Shown: positions 1 through 8,447 of the stretch, piece by piece
Layout of the letters: every line of letters begins with the position of its first letter
Position numbering within the stretch: the stretch's first letter is position 1
Source: Rhodopseudomonas pentothenatexigens
GTDB lineage: Bacteria > Pseudomonadota > Alphaproteobacteria > Rhizobiales > Xanthobacteraceae
DNA length: 64,000 nt
Assembly: GCF_900218015.1 (NCBI RefSeq)
Contig: NZ_UFQQ01000007.1
Location: 181,107-245,106, forward strand
Reading direction: 5' to 3'
Translations under genes and position numbers: made by a program
Notes under the pieces: model-generated
What the model saw: the letters and a program-made list of their open reading frames with translations, nothing else
Database searches by the model: none
Told to the model about the DNA's origin: nothing

Positions 1-2
1 TG

Positions 3-21
3 CGTCGACCGAGGGTCGACG
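3..21. terminator. Short perfect hairpin at the left edge
   Basis: CGTCGACC and GGTCGACG form a perfect 8-bp stem around a 3-base loop. There is no clear U-run, so this could end an upstream gene that lies outside the window or be a protein-binding palindrome. Nothing else was recognised before the start of the CBS gene. Confidence 0.3.
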
Positions 22-187
22 TTGCCGAATCCGTGATGTTCGAATGCCAGGCAGTGGCGGAGCACCGCGGGTTGCGCCAAGTGAGCAAGCCGCGGCGCCG
101 CGGCACACCCGTTCCGCGCCCAGCGCACATCTGACCGCCATACATACCGCCTATCATGCGCCGGGTATAACCATCGAAGAGTCTCCC

Positions 188-1204
188 ATGAAGGCAGCAG
201 ACGTGATGACCACCGCCATCGTGACGGTGCAACCCGACACGCCCGTCCACACGATCGCCGAAACCCTGCTCAAGAACGGTATCAGCGCCGTGCCGGTAGT
301 CGACGACGCCGGCGTGCCGCTCGGCATTGTCAGCGAGGGCGACTTGATGCCGCGCGACGACACCGAGCGCGAGGCGCGTCACGATTGGTGGCTGCAAATC
401 CTGTCTGAAGGCGAAGCGGTGAATCCCGACTACCTGCGCTTTCTGAAATCCGACACCCGCACCGCCAGGGACGTGATGGTCGGCCCGGTGGTGACGGTCG
501 AAGAAACGACGGCGGTGGCCGATGTCGCAGACCTGCTGGTCGAGAAACGGATCAAGCGCGTTCCGGTTCTGCGCGGCGGCCGCATCGTCGGCATCGTCAG
601 CCGGGCCGACCTGCTCAAGACCATGACCGGGACCAATCATGCCGGGCGCGATCCGGTGCATGACGACCCCAATGCCTGGCCGGCGCCGTCCGACAAGCTG
701 GCAGCGTTGACGCGGCCCAGCGCTCCGCCGCCGCCTTCGCCGCACGATCCGGCGGCGGACGATCTGTCGGCGGCGGCGTTCCGCGCTCTCGAGCTCGAGC
801 ACGAGCACGAGGAGGACGAAAAGCGCAAGCACGCCAAGGAGCTCGCCGACGAGAAGCACCATCGCCTGGCGAGCGAAATGCTGGCGTCGCACCTGTCCGA
901 CGAGACTTGGCAGAAGCTGCTGCGCAATGCCCGCGCCGCTGCCAAGAAGGGCGAACAGGAAAGCCTGCTGCTGCGTTTTCCGGCCGAGCTGTGCACCGAT
1001 CATGGCCGCGCCGTGAACGCCCCCGATCCGGAATGGCCGTCGACGCTGCGCGGCATGGCGGCCGACATCTATCTGCGCTGGAAGGCCGAGCTGCGGCCGC
1101 ACGGTTTCGTCCTGCAGGCCCGCGTGGTCGATTTCCCCGACGGCATCCCGGGTGACATCGGCCTGTTTCTGAGCTGGGGCAAGAGCGAGGCGGCGCACCA
1201 TTGA
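188..1204 (+). CDS. CBS-domain pair protein with charged C-terminal extension
   Basis: 338 residues from the ATG at 188; the frame is open further upstream but that extension does not look like protein. Two CBS motifs are visible, residues about 1-60 (starting MKAADVMTTAIVTVQPDTPV) and about 95-150 (RDVMVGPVVTVEE ... VGIVSRADLL). Such a pair normally folds into a Bateman module that binds adenine nucleotides. A Pro-rich linker follows, then a Glu/Lys-rich, probably coiled-coil stretch (about 200-240), and a C-terminal region I do not recognise. There are no membrane segments, so it is probably cytosolic. It may sense energy state, but no partner is evident from its neighbours. The CBS call is firm; the role is not known. 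Confidence 0.85.
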   Translation: MKAADVMTTAIVTVQPDTPVHTIAETLLKNGISAVPVVDDAGVPLGIVSEGDLMPRDDTEREARHDWWLQILSEGEAVNPDYLRFLKSDTRTARDVMVGPVVTVEETTAVADVADLLVEKRIKRVPVLRGGRIVGIVSRADLLKTMTGTNHAGRDPVHDDPNAWPAPSDKLAALTRPSAPPPPSPHDPAADDLSAAAFRALELEHEHEEDEKRKHAKELADEKHHRLASEMLASHLSDETWQKLLRNARAAAKKGEQESLLLRFPAELCTDHGRAVNAPDPEWPSTLRGMAADIYLRWKAELRPHGFVLQARVVDFPDGIPGDIGLFLSWGKSEAAHH

Positions 1205-1223
1205 GGCGCCGCGTGTCGCGGCC

Positions 1224-2015
1224 TCAGATCTTGAGATTGCGATACACCGAGACCTCGCGTTCGCGCGCCAGGCGGGCGTCGTCGCCGGCGCGGATGCCGC
1301 GCCAGCCGTCGAAGAACACCACGATGGTGGTGATCAGGCCGGTGATCTTGCCGACCAGGAATCCGAACGGGAAGATCAGCCGTTCCGCCGGCAGGATGAA
1401 CTGCGAGCCGAGAAAGATCACCGCGGCGTTGGCGAAATACGCGGTGCGGTACAGCGTCTGCTCCTTCCAGGCGCTGCGCGCGTAGGGCCTGGAGCTCTTC
1501 TTCACCGCCTTGTTGTAGCGCGGGTTGCGGAGCAGCCCGAGCAGCCGGCGCTTTTTCGGCAATTGCCGCGGCCCGGCGAGCAGCGTGTGATAATTCTCGC
1601 GCATCTGAAAATGTGCTGTCAGCGCCAGCAGCAGGTTGGCGGCGACGAGCGCCGCTTTCAATTCCCACAGCGACAGCAACAGCTGCGCGGCGAGGTCGAC
1701 GAACAGCAGATGCGTCGCCGCGTTGAGCACGAAGGCCGAGCGGTGGAACGCGGCGCGGTTGATGTTGGCGACCTTCTCGTCGATGAACGCCGCCCCCGGC
1801 TTGGTTTCGCCGAGCTGCAGCAGGAATGCGCGCTGCGCCTCGGTCAGGGGCCAGCTCTTACCGAGTTCGGCGATCGTCACCGCCGGGGTGCCCCGCTTGA
1901 TCCGGAACGTCGCTTTTGCCGACCACTCGGAGACCCGCGCCAACCAGCGCCGCGTCACCGCGAAACGCGAGGTGCTGGTTGCTGCCTCGACGAGAGGGTG
2001 GGGATCTGGCTGCAT
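1224..2015 (-). CDS. Hypothetical multi-spanning membrane protein
   Basis: 263 residues when started at the ATG at 2015 (MQPDPHPLVEAATS). A longer in-frame start at 2072 would overlap the upstream CHAD gene and is less likely. The N-terminal third is basic and soluble. Hydrophobic stretches follow around residues 105-145 and 205-240, suggesting three or four membrane helices, and a basic region of clustered Lys/Arg lies between them. It sits 28 bases downstream of the CHAD gene on the same strand, so the two are probably co-transcribed. I do not recognise a family and assign no function. Confidence 0.7.
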   Translation of the reverse strand: MQPDPHPLVEAATSTSRFAVTRRWLARVSEWSAKATFRIKRGTPAVTIAELGKSWPLTEAQRAFLLQLGETKPGAAFIDEKVANINRAAFHRSAFVLNAATHLLFVDLAAQLLLSLWELKAALVAANLLLALTAHFQMRENYHTLLAGPRQLPKKRRLLGLLRNPRYNKAVKKSSRPYARSAWKEQTLYRTAYFANAAVIFLGSQFILPAERLIFPFGFLVGKITGLITTIVVFFDGWRGIRAGDDARLAREREVSVYRNLKI

Positions 2016-2043
2016 CGTGTCCTTCAGCGCGGCTCGGTCGGCG

Positions 2044-2979
2044 TCAATCGCCGAAAAGCGGATCCTCCGCAAGCTTGCCGGCGGCCTTGATGGCCGTCTT
2101 CATCTGTTGCCGGATCTCGGCATCATCAAGGTCGGCGAGCTGGCGGGCGGCGTCCGGATCGAGCTTGGCACGCGCCCGGCGGGTGAACGTACCGGCCAGC
2201 TTGCGGTGTACCGCGACGTCGTTCAGCGCGCCGAGCGCGTCGAGCAGCTTCTTCAGGTGCTTCCTGAACCGCTTCAGCCGCTTGCCGGGCTTGCCCTCGA
2301 ACAGGCTCTCGAAGAAACCGATCGCGTAGTTCAGCTTCTTCGCGGCGATCCGGACCTGATGACGCTCGTCGTCGTCGAGCTGTTCCAGCTCCGTCAGCCG
2401 CTTGTTGAGCTTGCGGGCCCGTCGCGTCAGCACGTCCCGGGCGAAGTCCTCGGCCGACGGCCGGTCGGCGGCCGCCGCCGCCCTGGTCCACTCGCCGGCG
2501 TCGATCCAATGCTGCAGATCGGTCAGCAACTTGCGGAAGCGCTGCAGTTCGACCGTCGCCCTGGCGTTGTCGAAAGCGGTACCGCGATCGGTGCCGAGCC
2601 GTTTCAGGAACGCCGGGGAGGCTGCCCTGAGTTTGGCGCCTTTGATTTTCACTTCCAGCAGATGCAGATCGCGGGCCGGGGCCAGCCGTCCGGCCAGCCA
2701 TTTCAGCTCCCGCTTCAAGCGCTGGGTATCGCGACCGTCGACCAGATCGCCGAACACCGAGATTGCGGCGCGCATGCGCCGCAGCGCGATTCGCATCTGG
2801 TGCACGCCGGCCGGATCGCGGCGCCGCACCCGCGGCTGCTGGGCGACGATCAGCCGCAGCAACTCGCTGGCAATGGCACGGAATGCCTCGCCGCTGCCAG
2901 GGGTTCGCGACAGATCGATGTCATGGGCCGGGGCCGTGCCCGGTTTGGCCGAAGGCTTATCGAGAGATCGACTCATCAT
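2044..2979 (-). CDS. CHAD domain-containing protein
   Basis: 311 residues from the ATG at 2979; a GTG three codons upstream and a second ATG at 2976 are alternatives. The protein is an all-helical, Arg/Lys-rich domain with the CHAD signature GVHQMRIALRRMRAAI around residues 60-75 and a second basic helical half. CHAD domains (conserved histidine alpha-helical domain) bind polyphosphate through conserved basic residues and often sit next to CYTH triphosphatases. No CYTH gene is visible here. The protein is probably cytosolic or polyphosphate-granule associated, by family knowledge only. The downstream membrane protein may be in the same transcript. Confidence 0.85.
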   Translation of the reverse strand: MMSRSLDKPSAKPGTAPAHDIDLSRTPGSGEAFRAIASELLRLIVAQQPRVRRRDPAGVHQMRIALRRMRAAISVFGDLVDGRDTQRLKRELKWLAGRLAPARDLHLLEVKIKGAKLRAASPAFLKRLGTDRGTAFDNARATVELQRFRKLLTDLQHWIDAGEWTRAAAAADRPSAEDFARDVLTRRARKLNKRLTELEQLDDDERHQVRIAAKKLNYAIGFFESLFEGKPGKRLKRFRKHLKKLLDALGALNDVAVHRKLAGTFTRRARAKLDPDAARQLADLDDAEIRQQMKTAIKAAGKLAEDPLFGD

Positions 2980-3092
2980 GTCCCACACGGGCAGAAGTTG
3001 ACCGCCCGCGGTATCCTAGCAGATTTACGCGCCGATGACGCGCCCCCGCGGCGCGATCGGCAGGCGCTGAACCCGCGTCGTGCGACGGCGGG

Positions 3093-3416
3093 TCAGGCCC
3101 GCTTGAGCACTTCCAGCGGATAGCCGATCAGCTTGGCCGCCGCATAGGCGATGCCGGTGCCGATCAGCGCCGCTAGCACTTGGCCACCGTAGAACCAGGC
3201 CATCGAATTCGGATTGGGATTGATCCGTACGGCGAAATCGAGGCACCAGAGGATGGCGACGACGCCGACCACCATGACAATGAAAAGCTGCATGCGCTGC
3301 ACGGCCGCCTCGATCCGGGCCATCCGTGCCTCGACGTGTTTGTCCGGGCCGCGCTCCGGCGCCGGTTTGGTCGGAGCCGGGGTGTTCAGGACGTCGTCCG
3401 CAGGCGTAGTCGTCAT
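3093..3416 (-). CDS. Small two-helix membrane protein
   Basis: 107 residues from the ATG at 3416. The first 30 residues are Pro/Thr-rich and hydrophilic, followed by a short amphipathic helix (VEARMARIEAAVQRMQ) and then two membrane helices, about residues 43-63 and 78-98. The region between them contains NPNPNSMAWFYGG. No enzymatic motif is seen and I do not recognise the family. It is transcribed away from the oxidoreductase operon and stands as a single gene. Confidence 0.65.
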   Translation of the reverse strand: MTTTPADDVLNTPAPTKPAPERGPDKHVEARMARIEAAVQRMQLFIVMVVGVVAILWCLDFAVRINPNPNSMAWFYGGQVLAALIGTGIAYAAAKLIGYPLEVLKRA

Positions 3417-3508
3417 ACCGTCCTCACTCTTCGCCTAAAGTCCAACTAACCGCGGGCCGCGATCCGCTTCTGCGTAGCAGTAATCGTCGCTGCGCTGCAC
3501 AGAATTGA

Positions 3509-3528
3509 CACAGCACAAAAGCGCTGTG
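3509..3528. promoter_or_regulatory. Inverted repeat upstream of the oxidoreductase operon
   Basis: CACAGC and GCTGTG are perfect inverted arms separated by 8 bases, and a TTGACA hexamer (3505-3510) overlaps the left arm. The element lies between two divergent genes, so it could be an operator for either. No regulator is identified. Confidence 0.3.
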
Positions 3529-3576
3529 CCAAACGTCGCGCGTAGTGATCGTGCGGATCGATAACTGAGTGTCCCG

Positions 3577-3590
3577 TTGACTTAGCGCAA
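3577..3590 (+). promoter_or_regulatory. FixK/FNR-like box upstream of iorA
   Basis: TTGA-CTTAGC-GCAA fits the rhizobial FixK pattern TTG(A/C)-N6-(T/G)CAA. Its centre is about 93 bases before the iorA ATG, which allows a class II promoter with a leader of roughly 50 bases. Oxygen-responsive control would suit the oxygen-sensitive Fe-S enzymes encoded downstream. This is a sequence match only. Confidence 0.45.
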
Positions 3591-3676
3591 ATACGACGGA
3601 AGGTAAATTTGGGAAAGAGAGCCCCTTTACAGCAGTTCTAAACGCCGCAGCGGCGTGCGCTTGGGGGGAGCTCGTG

Positions 3677-5500
3677 ATGCATACACCTTGGCAAGCCGCC
3701 ACTGCGTTGAAGAGCGACGTCAAAGAGTTGCGTCCGCTCACCGGCAACGAGGCGATCGCCCGTGCCGCCTGGGAAGCCGGGGTTCGTGTCGCCGCCGCTT
3801 ATCCTGGTACGCCCAGCACCGAGATTCTCGAAAATCTCGCGACCTATCCGGCCGAGGATCTGCACGCGCAGTGGTCGACCAACGAGAAGGTCGCGCTGGA
3901 CGTCGCGATGGGCGCGTCGTTCGCCGGGTCCCGTGCGCTGTGCGCGATGAAGCATGTCGGCCTCAACGTCGCCGCCGACGCGTTCATGACCGCGACCTAT
4001 ATCGGCGTCAACGGCGGCCTGGTGCTGATCGTCTGCGATGACCCCGGCATTCACTCCTCGCAGAACGAGCAGGACAGCCGGATCTACGGCCAGCTCGCCA
4101 GCATCCCGGTGCTGGAGCCGAGCGACGCGCAGGAAGCCTACGACTTCACCAAGCTGGCTTTCGAGATCTCCGAGCAGTTCGACACCCCCGTGATCGTGCG
4201 CAGCACCACACGTCTGTCGCACACTCGCAGCACTGTGTCGGTCGGCCTGCGCTGCGAGGTGCCGCCGCGCGTGTTCCTGGAGCGGCCGTCGAAGAACGTG
4301 ATGATCCCGGCGCACGCCCGCGGCCGTCATCTGTTCGTGCTCGAGCGCGAGGCCAGGCTGAAGGATTATCTCGGCACCGCGGAGGTCAGCCGGATCGAGA
4401 AGGGTCAGACCAGCTTCGGCGTGGTCACCGCCGGCACCTGCTACCCTTACGTCCGCGAAGTGCTGCCGGATGCCACCGTGCTGAAGCTCGCCGCGTCCTG
4501 GCCGCTGCCCGAACCGTTGTTGCGCGAGTTCTGCGCCTCGGTCGATCAGGTATTCGTGGTCGAGGAGCTGGAGCCGATCATCGAGAAGGAGATCGCCGCG
4601 CTCGGCATCAAGGTCGAGGGCAAGCGGCTGTTTCCGCGCGCCGGCGAGTTCTCGCCCGAGGTGGTCCGCGCCGGTTTCGTCAAGGCCGGCCTGTTGCCGG
4701 CGCCGCCGTCCTACAACGCCTGGGTGCCGGAGCCGGTGGTGCGGCCGCCGGTGCTGTGCGCCGGTTGTCCGCACACCTCGAGCTTCATGGCGGTGCGCGC
4801 CTCCGGCGCCCGCGTCGCCGGCGACATCGGCTGCTACACGCTGGCGGTGCTCGATCCCTTGCGCGGCATCGACACCTGCGTGGCGATGGGCTCGTCGATC
4901 GGCAATGCCATCGGCATGGCGAAGGCCGGCGAGACCAAGCCGGTGGTCGCCACCATCGGCGACTCCACCTTCCTGCACGCAGGCCTGCCGGCGCTGATCG
5001 ACGCGGTCTACAACCAGGCCAACATCGCGGTGATGCTGCTCGACAATCACATCACGGCGATGACCGGCGGCCAGGAACATCCCGGCACGGGCAAGACCCT
5101 GCGCGGCGAGCCGGCGCCGCAGGTCGACTACGAGGCGCTGATCAAGGCGTGCGGCGTCAAATGGGTGAAGAAGGTCGACAGTTACGACCTCGCAGCCACC
5201 CATCAGGCGCTGCGCGAGGCGATCAATTATCGTGGTGTCGCGGTGCTGATCTCCAACCGGCCGTGCGTGCTCGATCCGATCAAGATCAAGGGGCCGCCGC
5301 TGGAAGTGATCACCAGCCAGTGCACCGCCTGTCAGTCCTGCATGAATCTCGGCTGCCCGGCGCTGACCTGGAGCGACGAGTGGTTCGAGGGCCGGCACCG
5401 GGTGAAGATCGATCCGGCGCTGTGCATCGGCTGCACGCTGTGCGCCCAAGTCTGCACCATCGACTGTATCAAGATCGCGAGCCCGGCGGTGACGCAATGA
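3677..5500 (+). CDS. iorA: Indolepyruvate ferredoxin oxidoreductase alpha subunit
   Basis: 607 residues. The ATG at 3677 follows GGGGGGAG with 6-base spacing; a GTG one codon earlier is possible. IorA oxidatively decarboxylates aryl pyruvates (indolepyruvate, phenylpyruvate) to aryl-acetyl-CoA, reducing ferredoxin. Visible in order: an N-terminal pyrimidine-binding domain (NEAIARAAWEAGVRVAAAYPGTPS), a middle domain, a TPP-binding domain with GDSTFLHAG ... LLDNHITAMTGG, and a C-terminal ferredoxin with CTACQSCMNLGC and CIGCTLCAQVCTIDC. It overlaps the next gene by 4 bases (ATGA), giving translational coupling with iorB. The family is clear; the substrate is inferred. Confidence 0.93.
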   Translation: MHTPWQAATALKSDVKELRPLTGNEAIARAAWEAGVRVAAAYPGTPSTEILENLATYPAEDLHAQWSTNEKVALDVAMGASFAGSRALCAMKHVGLNVAADAFMTATYIGVNGGLVLIVCDDPGIHSSQNEQDSRIYGQLASIPVLEPSDAQEAYDFTKLAFEISEQFDTPVIVRSTTRLSHTRSTVSVGLRCEVPPRVFLERPSKNVMIPAHARGRHLFVLEREARLKDYLGTAEVSRIEKGQTSFGVVTAGTCYPYVREVLPDATVLKLAASWPLPEPLLREFCASVDQVFVVEELEPIIEKEIAALGIKVEGKRLFPRAGEFSPEVVRAGFVKAGLLPAPPSYNAWVPEPVVRPPVLCAGCPHTSSFMAVRASGARVAGDIGCYTLAVLDPLRGIDTCVAMGSSIGNAIGMAKAGETKPVVATIGDSTFLHAGLPALIDAVYNQANIAVMLLDNHITAMTGGQEHPGTGKTLRGEPAPQVDYEALIKACGVKWVKKVDSYDLAATHQALREAINYRGVAVLISNRPCVLDPIKIKGPPLEVITSQCTACQSCMNLGCPALTWSDEWFEGRHRVKIDPALCIGCTLCAQVCTIDCIKIASPAVTQ

Positions 5501-6441
5501 ACGAGCAGAGCAGCATCGCAGTGAATGCGGACAGCGAGCCGGTGGCGTTCAACGCAGCATTGGCCGAGCCCACCAACGTGCTGATCGTCGGCGTCGGCGG
5601 CCAGGGTGTGATCCTGGTGTCCAAGGTGCTGGCGTCGCTGGCGCAGGCGCATGGCTACGAGGTCAAGCAGAGCGAAGTCCACGGCATGGCCAAGCGCGGC
5701 GGCACCGTGTTCAGCCACGTCCGGTTCGGGCCGCGGGTGTGGTCACCGACCATCGCCAAGGGCGAGGCCGACGTGCTGATCGCGCTGGAATGGGCAGAGG
5801 GGTTGCGCTGGCTGCCGCATCTGAAGCGCGACACCGGCGTGTTCATCTGCGACACCAAGCGGATCGTGCCGCCGTTCGCCTGCCTCAGCCGCCGCCCCGG
5901 CGCGCCGATGCGTTACTCGACCGAGACCGCCGAGCAGGTTGCCGCCTACGTCTCGGAGGCCTACGCGATCGACGCCACCAAGATGGCCGAAGAGCTCGGT
6001 AACGAGCGCGCCGCCAACGTAGTGCTGCTCGGCGCGCTGTCGACCGTGCTGGAATTCGCGCTGCCGGAATGGGAAAGAACCGTCACGGCGTTCGTGCCGA
6101 AAAAGACCATCGCGGTGAATTCGGCCGCGTTCGAGCTCGGCCGCAACTGGATCGCCGAGGCCAAGAGCGGGCCGGCGACCGCGGATGCGGCGCCTGCGCC
6201 GATGCCGGCGCACACCCCATATCAGCCGCGGCTCGAGATCACCGACGCCTGGTGCAAGAGCTGCGAAATCTGCGTCAAGCTGTGCCCCGAGCGCTGCCTG
6301 ACGCTGAACGCCGATCGCATCGCCACCCTGGTGGCGCCGGAGAAATGCACCGGCTGCCGGCTGTGCGAATGGCTGTGCCCGGACTTTGCGATCCGCGTCC
6401 ATCTCGACCCTGAAGCGCCCGCGATGGAGGCCGCGCAATGA
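5497..6441 (+). CDS. iorB: IorB-type gamma subunit fused to a 2[4Fe-4S] ferredoxin
   Basis: 314 residues. Residues about 28-215 are the catalytic gamma domain of 2-oxoacid oxidoreductases, with VGVGGQGVILVSKVLA and HGMAKRGGTV. After an Ala/Pro linker, residues about 245-305 form a bacterial-type ferredoxin with CKSCEICVKLCPERC and CTGCRLCEWLCP. Ordinary IorB is about 190-200 residues and lacks this ferredoxin, so this is a fusion. It overlaps iorA upstream and the KorA-like gene downstream, each by 4 bases. The extra clusters could accept electrons from IorA or serve the ferredoxin-less Kor trimer encoded next. Confidence 0.9.
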   Translation: MNEQSSIAVNADSEPVAFNAALAEPTNVLIVGVGGQGVILVSKVLASLAQAHGYEVKQSEVHGMAKRGGTVFSHVRFGPRVWSPTIAKGEADVLIALEWAEGLRWLPHLKRDTGVFICDTKRIVPPFACLSRRPGAPMRYSTETAEQVAAYVSEAYAIDATKMAEELGNERAANVVLLGALSTVLEFALPEWERTVTAFVPKKTIAVNSAAFELGRNWIAEAKSGPATADAAPAPMPAHTPYQPRLEITDAWCKSCEICVKLCPERCLTLNADRIATLVAPEKCTGCRLCEWLCPDFAIRVHLDPEAPAMEAAQ

Positions 6442-7601
6442 ACGCGCCGGATCGTCACGTTCCCAAAGCCGCCGCCGCCAAGCTGCTGTCCGGCAACGCC
6501 GCCTGCGCTCAAGGCGCGATCGACGCCGGCTGCAAGTTCTTCGCCGGCTATCCGATCACGCCGTCCTCGGAAATCGCCGAGCGTCTATCGACCATGCTGC
6601 CCGCCGCCGGCGGCGTGTTCATCCAGATGGAAGACGAGATCGCCGCGATGGCCGCGGTGGTTGGCGCCTCGATGGGCGGCGTCAAGGCGCTGACTGCGAC
6701 CTCTGGCCCCGGCTTCTCGCTGAAGCAGGAGAACATCGGCTACGCCGCCGGCGCCGAGATTCCCTGCGTCATCGTCAACGTGATGCGCGGCGGGCCGTCG
6801 ACCGGCATGCCGACCCGGCCATCGCAGGCGGACATCTTCCAGACCCGCTACGGCAGCCACGGCGACTATCCGATGATCGTGCTGGCACCGGCCTCGGCGC
6901 GCGAGATCTACGACGAGACCATCCGCGCTTTCGATCTCGCCGAGCTGTGCCGCACCCCGGTGATCCTGCTGTACGATCAAGTGATCGCGCAATCGTCGGA
7001 GACCGTGGCGCTCGGCGGCCGGCCGCCGGTGCACGCCACCCGCAAATGGGCGAGCGGCCCGCGCGAGTCTTACAAGCCGTATGCGGCCGATGCCGATCTG
7101 GTGCCGCCGATGCCGCGTCCCGGCGACGGCTATCGTACCCACACCACCGGCCTGACGCACAGCGAGAGCGGCTTTCCTTCGCAGGACCCGGAAACGGTGA
7201 CCCGCAATCTCGGCCGGCTTTACGCCAAGCTCGATCGCCATCGAGACTTGATCGACTCCTACGAGGCGGTGCGCTGCGAAGACGCCGAGGTGGTGATCGT
7301 CGCAATCGGCATCAGCGCCCGCGCCGCCCGCCGCGCCGTCGACGCCTGCCGCGCCGAGGGCCACAAGGTCGGCCTGTTTCGCCCGGTCACGCTGTGGCCG
7401 TTTCCGGAAATCGCGCTGCGCGAAGCGACCCGAAACGCCAAGGCGATCCTGGTGCCGGAACTCAACATCGGCCAGCTGCGGCTCGAGATCGAGCGTCAGC
7501 TTCGCGACCGCCGCGTCGAAGGCCTGCATCTGATCAGCGGTGAGCCGATCACGCCGGCGCAGATTGCAGCCGCTGCTACCAAGCTCGCTTCGGAGGTCTG
7601 A
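6438..7601 (+). CDS. korA: 2-oxoacid:acceptor oxidoreductase alpha subunit (KorA/OorA-like)
   Basis: 387 residues, translationally coupled to the preceding gene. The alpha subunit signature FAGYPITPSSEIAERL is at about residues 34-49, and EDEIAAMAAVVGASMGG at about 66-82 is typical of the 2-oxoglutarate/2-oxoisovalerate class. Domain II follows with NVMRGGPSTGMPTRPSQAD. With the next two genes it would make an alpha-beta-gamma enzyme producing an acyl-CoA, CO2 and reduced ferredoxin from a 2-oxoacid and CoA. No separate delta (ferredoxin) gene is present. In some denitrifying aromatic degraders a related Kor enzyme feeds electrons to benzoyl-CoA reductase; that role is possible here but unproven. 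Confidence 0.9.
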   Translation: MNAPDRHVPKAAAAKLLSGNAACAQGAIDAGCKFFAGYPITPSSEIAERLSTMLPAAGGVFIQMEDEIAAMAAVVGASMGGVKALTATSGPGFSLKQENIGYAAGAEIPCVIVNVMRGGPSTGMPTRPSQADIFQTRYGSHGDYPMIVLAPASAREIYDETIRAFDLAELCRTPVILLYDQVIAQSSETVALGGRPPVHATRKWASGPRESYKPYAADADLVPPMPRPGDGYRTHTTGLTHSESGFPSQDPETVTRNLGRLYAKLDRHRDLIDSYEAVRCEDAEVVIVAIGISARAARRAVDACRAEGHKVGLFRPVTLWPFPEIALREATRNAKAILVPELNIGQLRLEIERQLRDRRVEGLHLISGEPITPAQIAAAATKLASEV

Positions 7602-7602
7602 G

Positions 7603-8433
7603 ATGTTCCGCGACGCGCCGCATTTCGACGTCCGCGATTATCTCCGCAAGGAGATGATGCCGCACTTCCTGTGTCCCGGCTGCGGCCACGGCATGGCGCT
7701 GCGCGCGCTGCTGTGGGCGATCCACGAACTCAAGATCGATCGCGACAAGCTCGCGGTGGTGTCGGGCATCGGCTGCGCCGGCCGGCTGTCGGCCTATATC
7801 GACGCCAACACCTTCCACACCACGCATGGCCGGCCGCTGGCCTATGCCACCGGCTTGGCGCTGGCGCGGCCCGATCTGCACGTCGTGGTGATCACCGGCG
7901 ACGGCGATTGCCTGGCGATCGGCGGCAATCATCTGATTCATGCCTGCCGGCGAAATCTCAAGCTCACCTGCCTGATGCTCAACAACGAGATCTACGGCAT
8001 GACCGGCGGCCAGGTGTCGCCGACCACCTCGGAGACCCGGCTCACCACCACCACGCCGCACGGCAATTCCGAACCGAACTTCGACGCCTGCGCGCTGGCG
8101 ACCGCCGCCGGCGCAGGCTTTGTCGGGCGCGAAGTCACCCGGCACGTGCCGAAGCTGAAAGAGCTGATCAAGGCCGGGCTGCAGCATCCGGGCTTCGCCT
8201 TCGTCGAAGTGGTTTCGGACTGCACCGAGGTCTACGGCCGCAAGAACGACATGGGCTCGTCGGCCGAGATGGTGATGCGGCAGAAGAGCGAGATGCGCCC
8301 CTCGGCGTATCGCGACAGCGTCGACGAGCCGTTCCGCTCGACCGATTTGCCGACTGGCATTCTGGCCCAGAACAATCGGCCGGAATACGGCGCGGCGTTG
8401 CGCGCCGCCGCCGCGGCACGCGCCGGCAAGTGA
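7603..8433 (+). CDS. korB: 2-oxoacid:acceptor oxidoreductase beta subunit (KorB-like)
   Basis: 276 residues from the ATG at 7603, directly after the korA stop. This is the TPP-binding subunit: LCPGCGHGMALRALLWA (about residues 23-39), SGIGCAGRLS, and the TPP/Mg motif GDGDCLAIGGNH ... LMLNNEIYGMTGGQ (about 101-135). HTTHGRP and TTSETRLTTTTPHG are characteristic of the 2-oxoglutarate-type beta subunit. It has no ferredoxin cysteine clusters. It works with the flanking alpha and gamma subunits in the cytosol and is likely oxygen-sensitive. Confidence 0.9.
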   Translation: MFRDAPHFDVRDYLRKEMMPHFLCPGCGHGMALRALLWAIHELKIDRDKLAVVSGIGCAGRLSAYIDANTFHTTHGRPLAYATGLALARPDLHVVVITGDGDCLAIGGNHLIHACRRNLKLTCLMLNNEIYGMTGGQVSPTTSETRLTTTTPHGNSEPNFDACALATAAGAGFVGREVTRHVPKLKELIKAGLQHPGFAFVEVVSDCTEVYGRKNDMGSSAEMVMRQKSEMRPSAYRDSVDEPFRSTDLPTGILAQNNRPEYGAALRAAAAARAGK

Positions 8434-8447
8434 CGGGGAGATCAGCC

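Noticed and set aside
3638..5497. A 619-codon open frame opposite iorA
   Set aside because: Shadow of iorA, with His/Arg/Asp-rich translation and no family resemblance.
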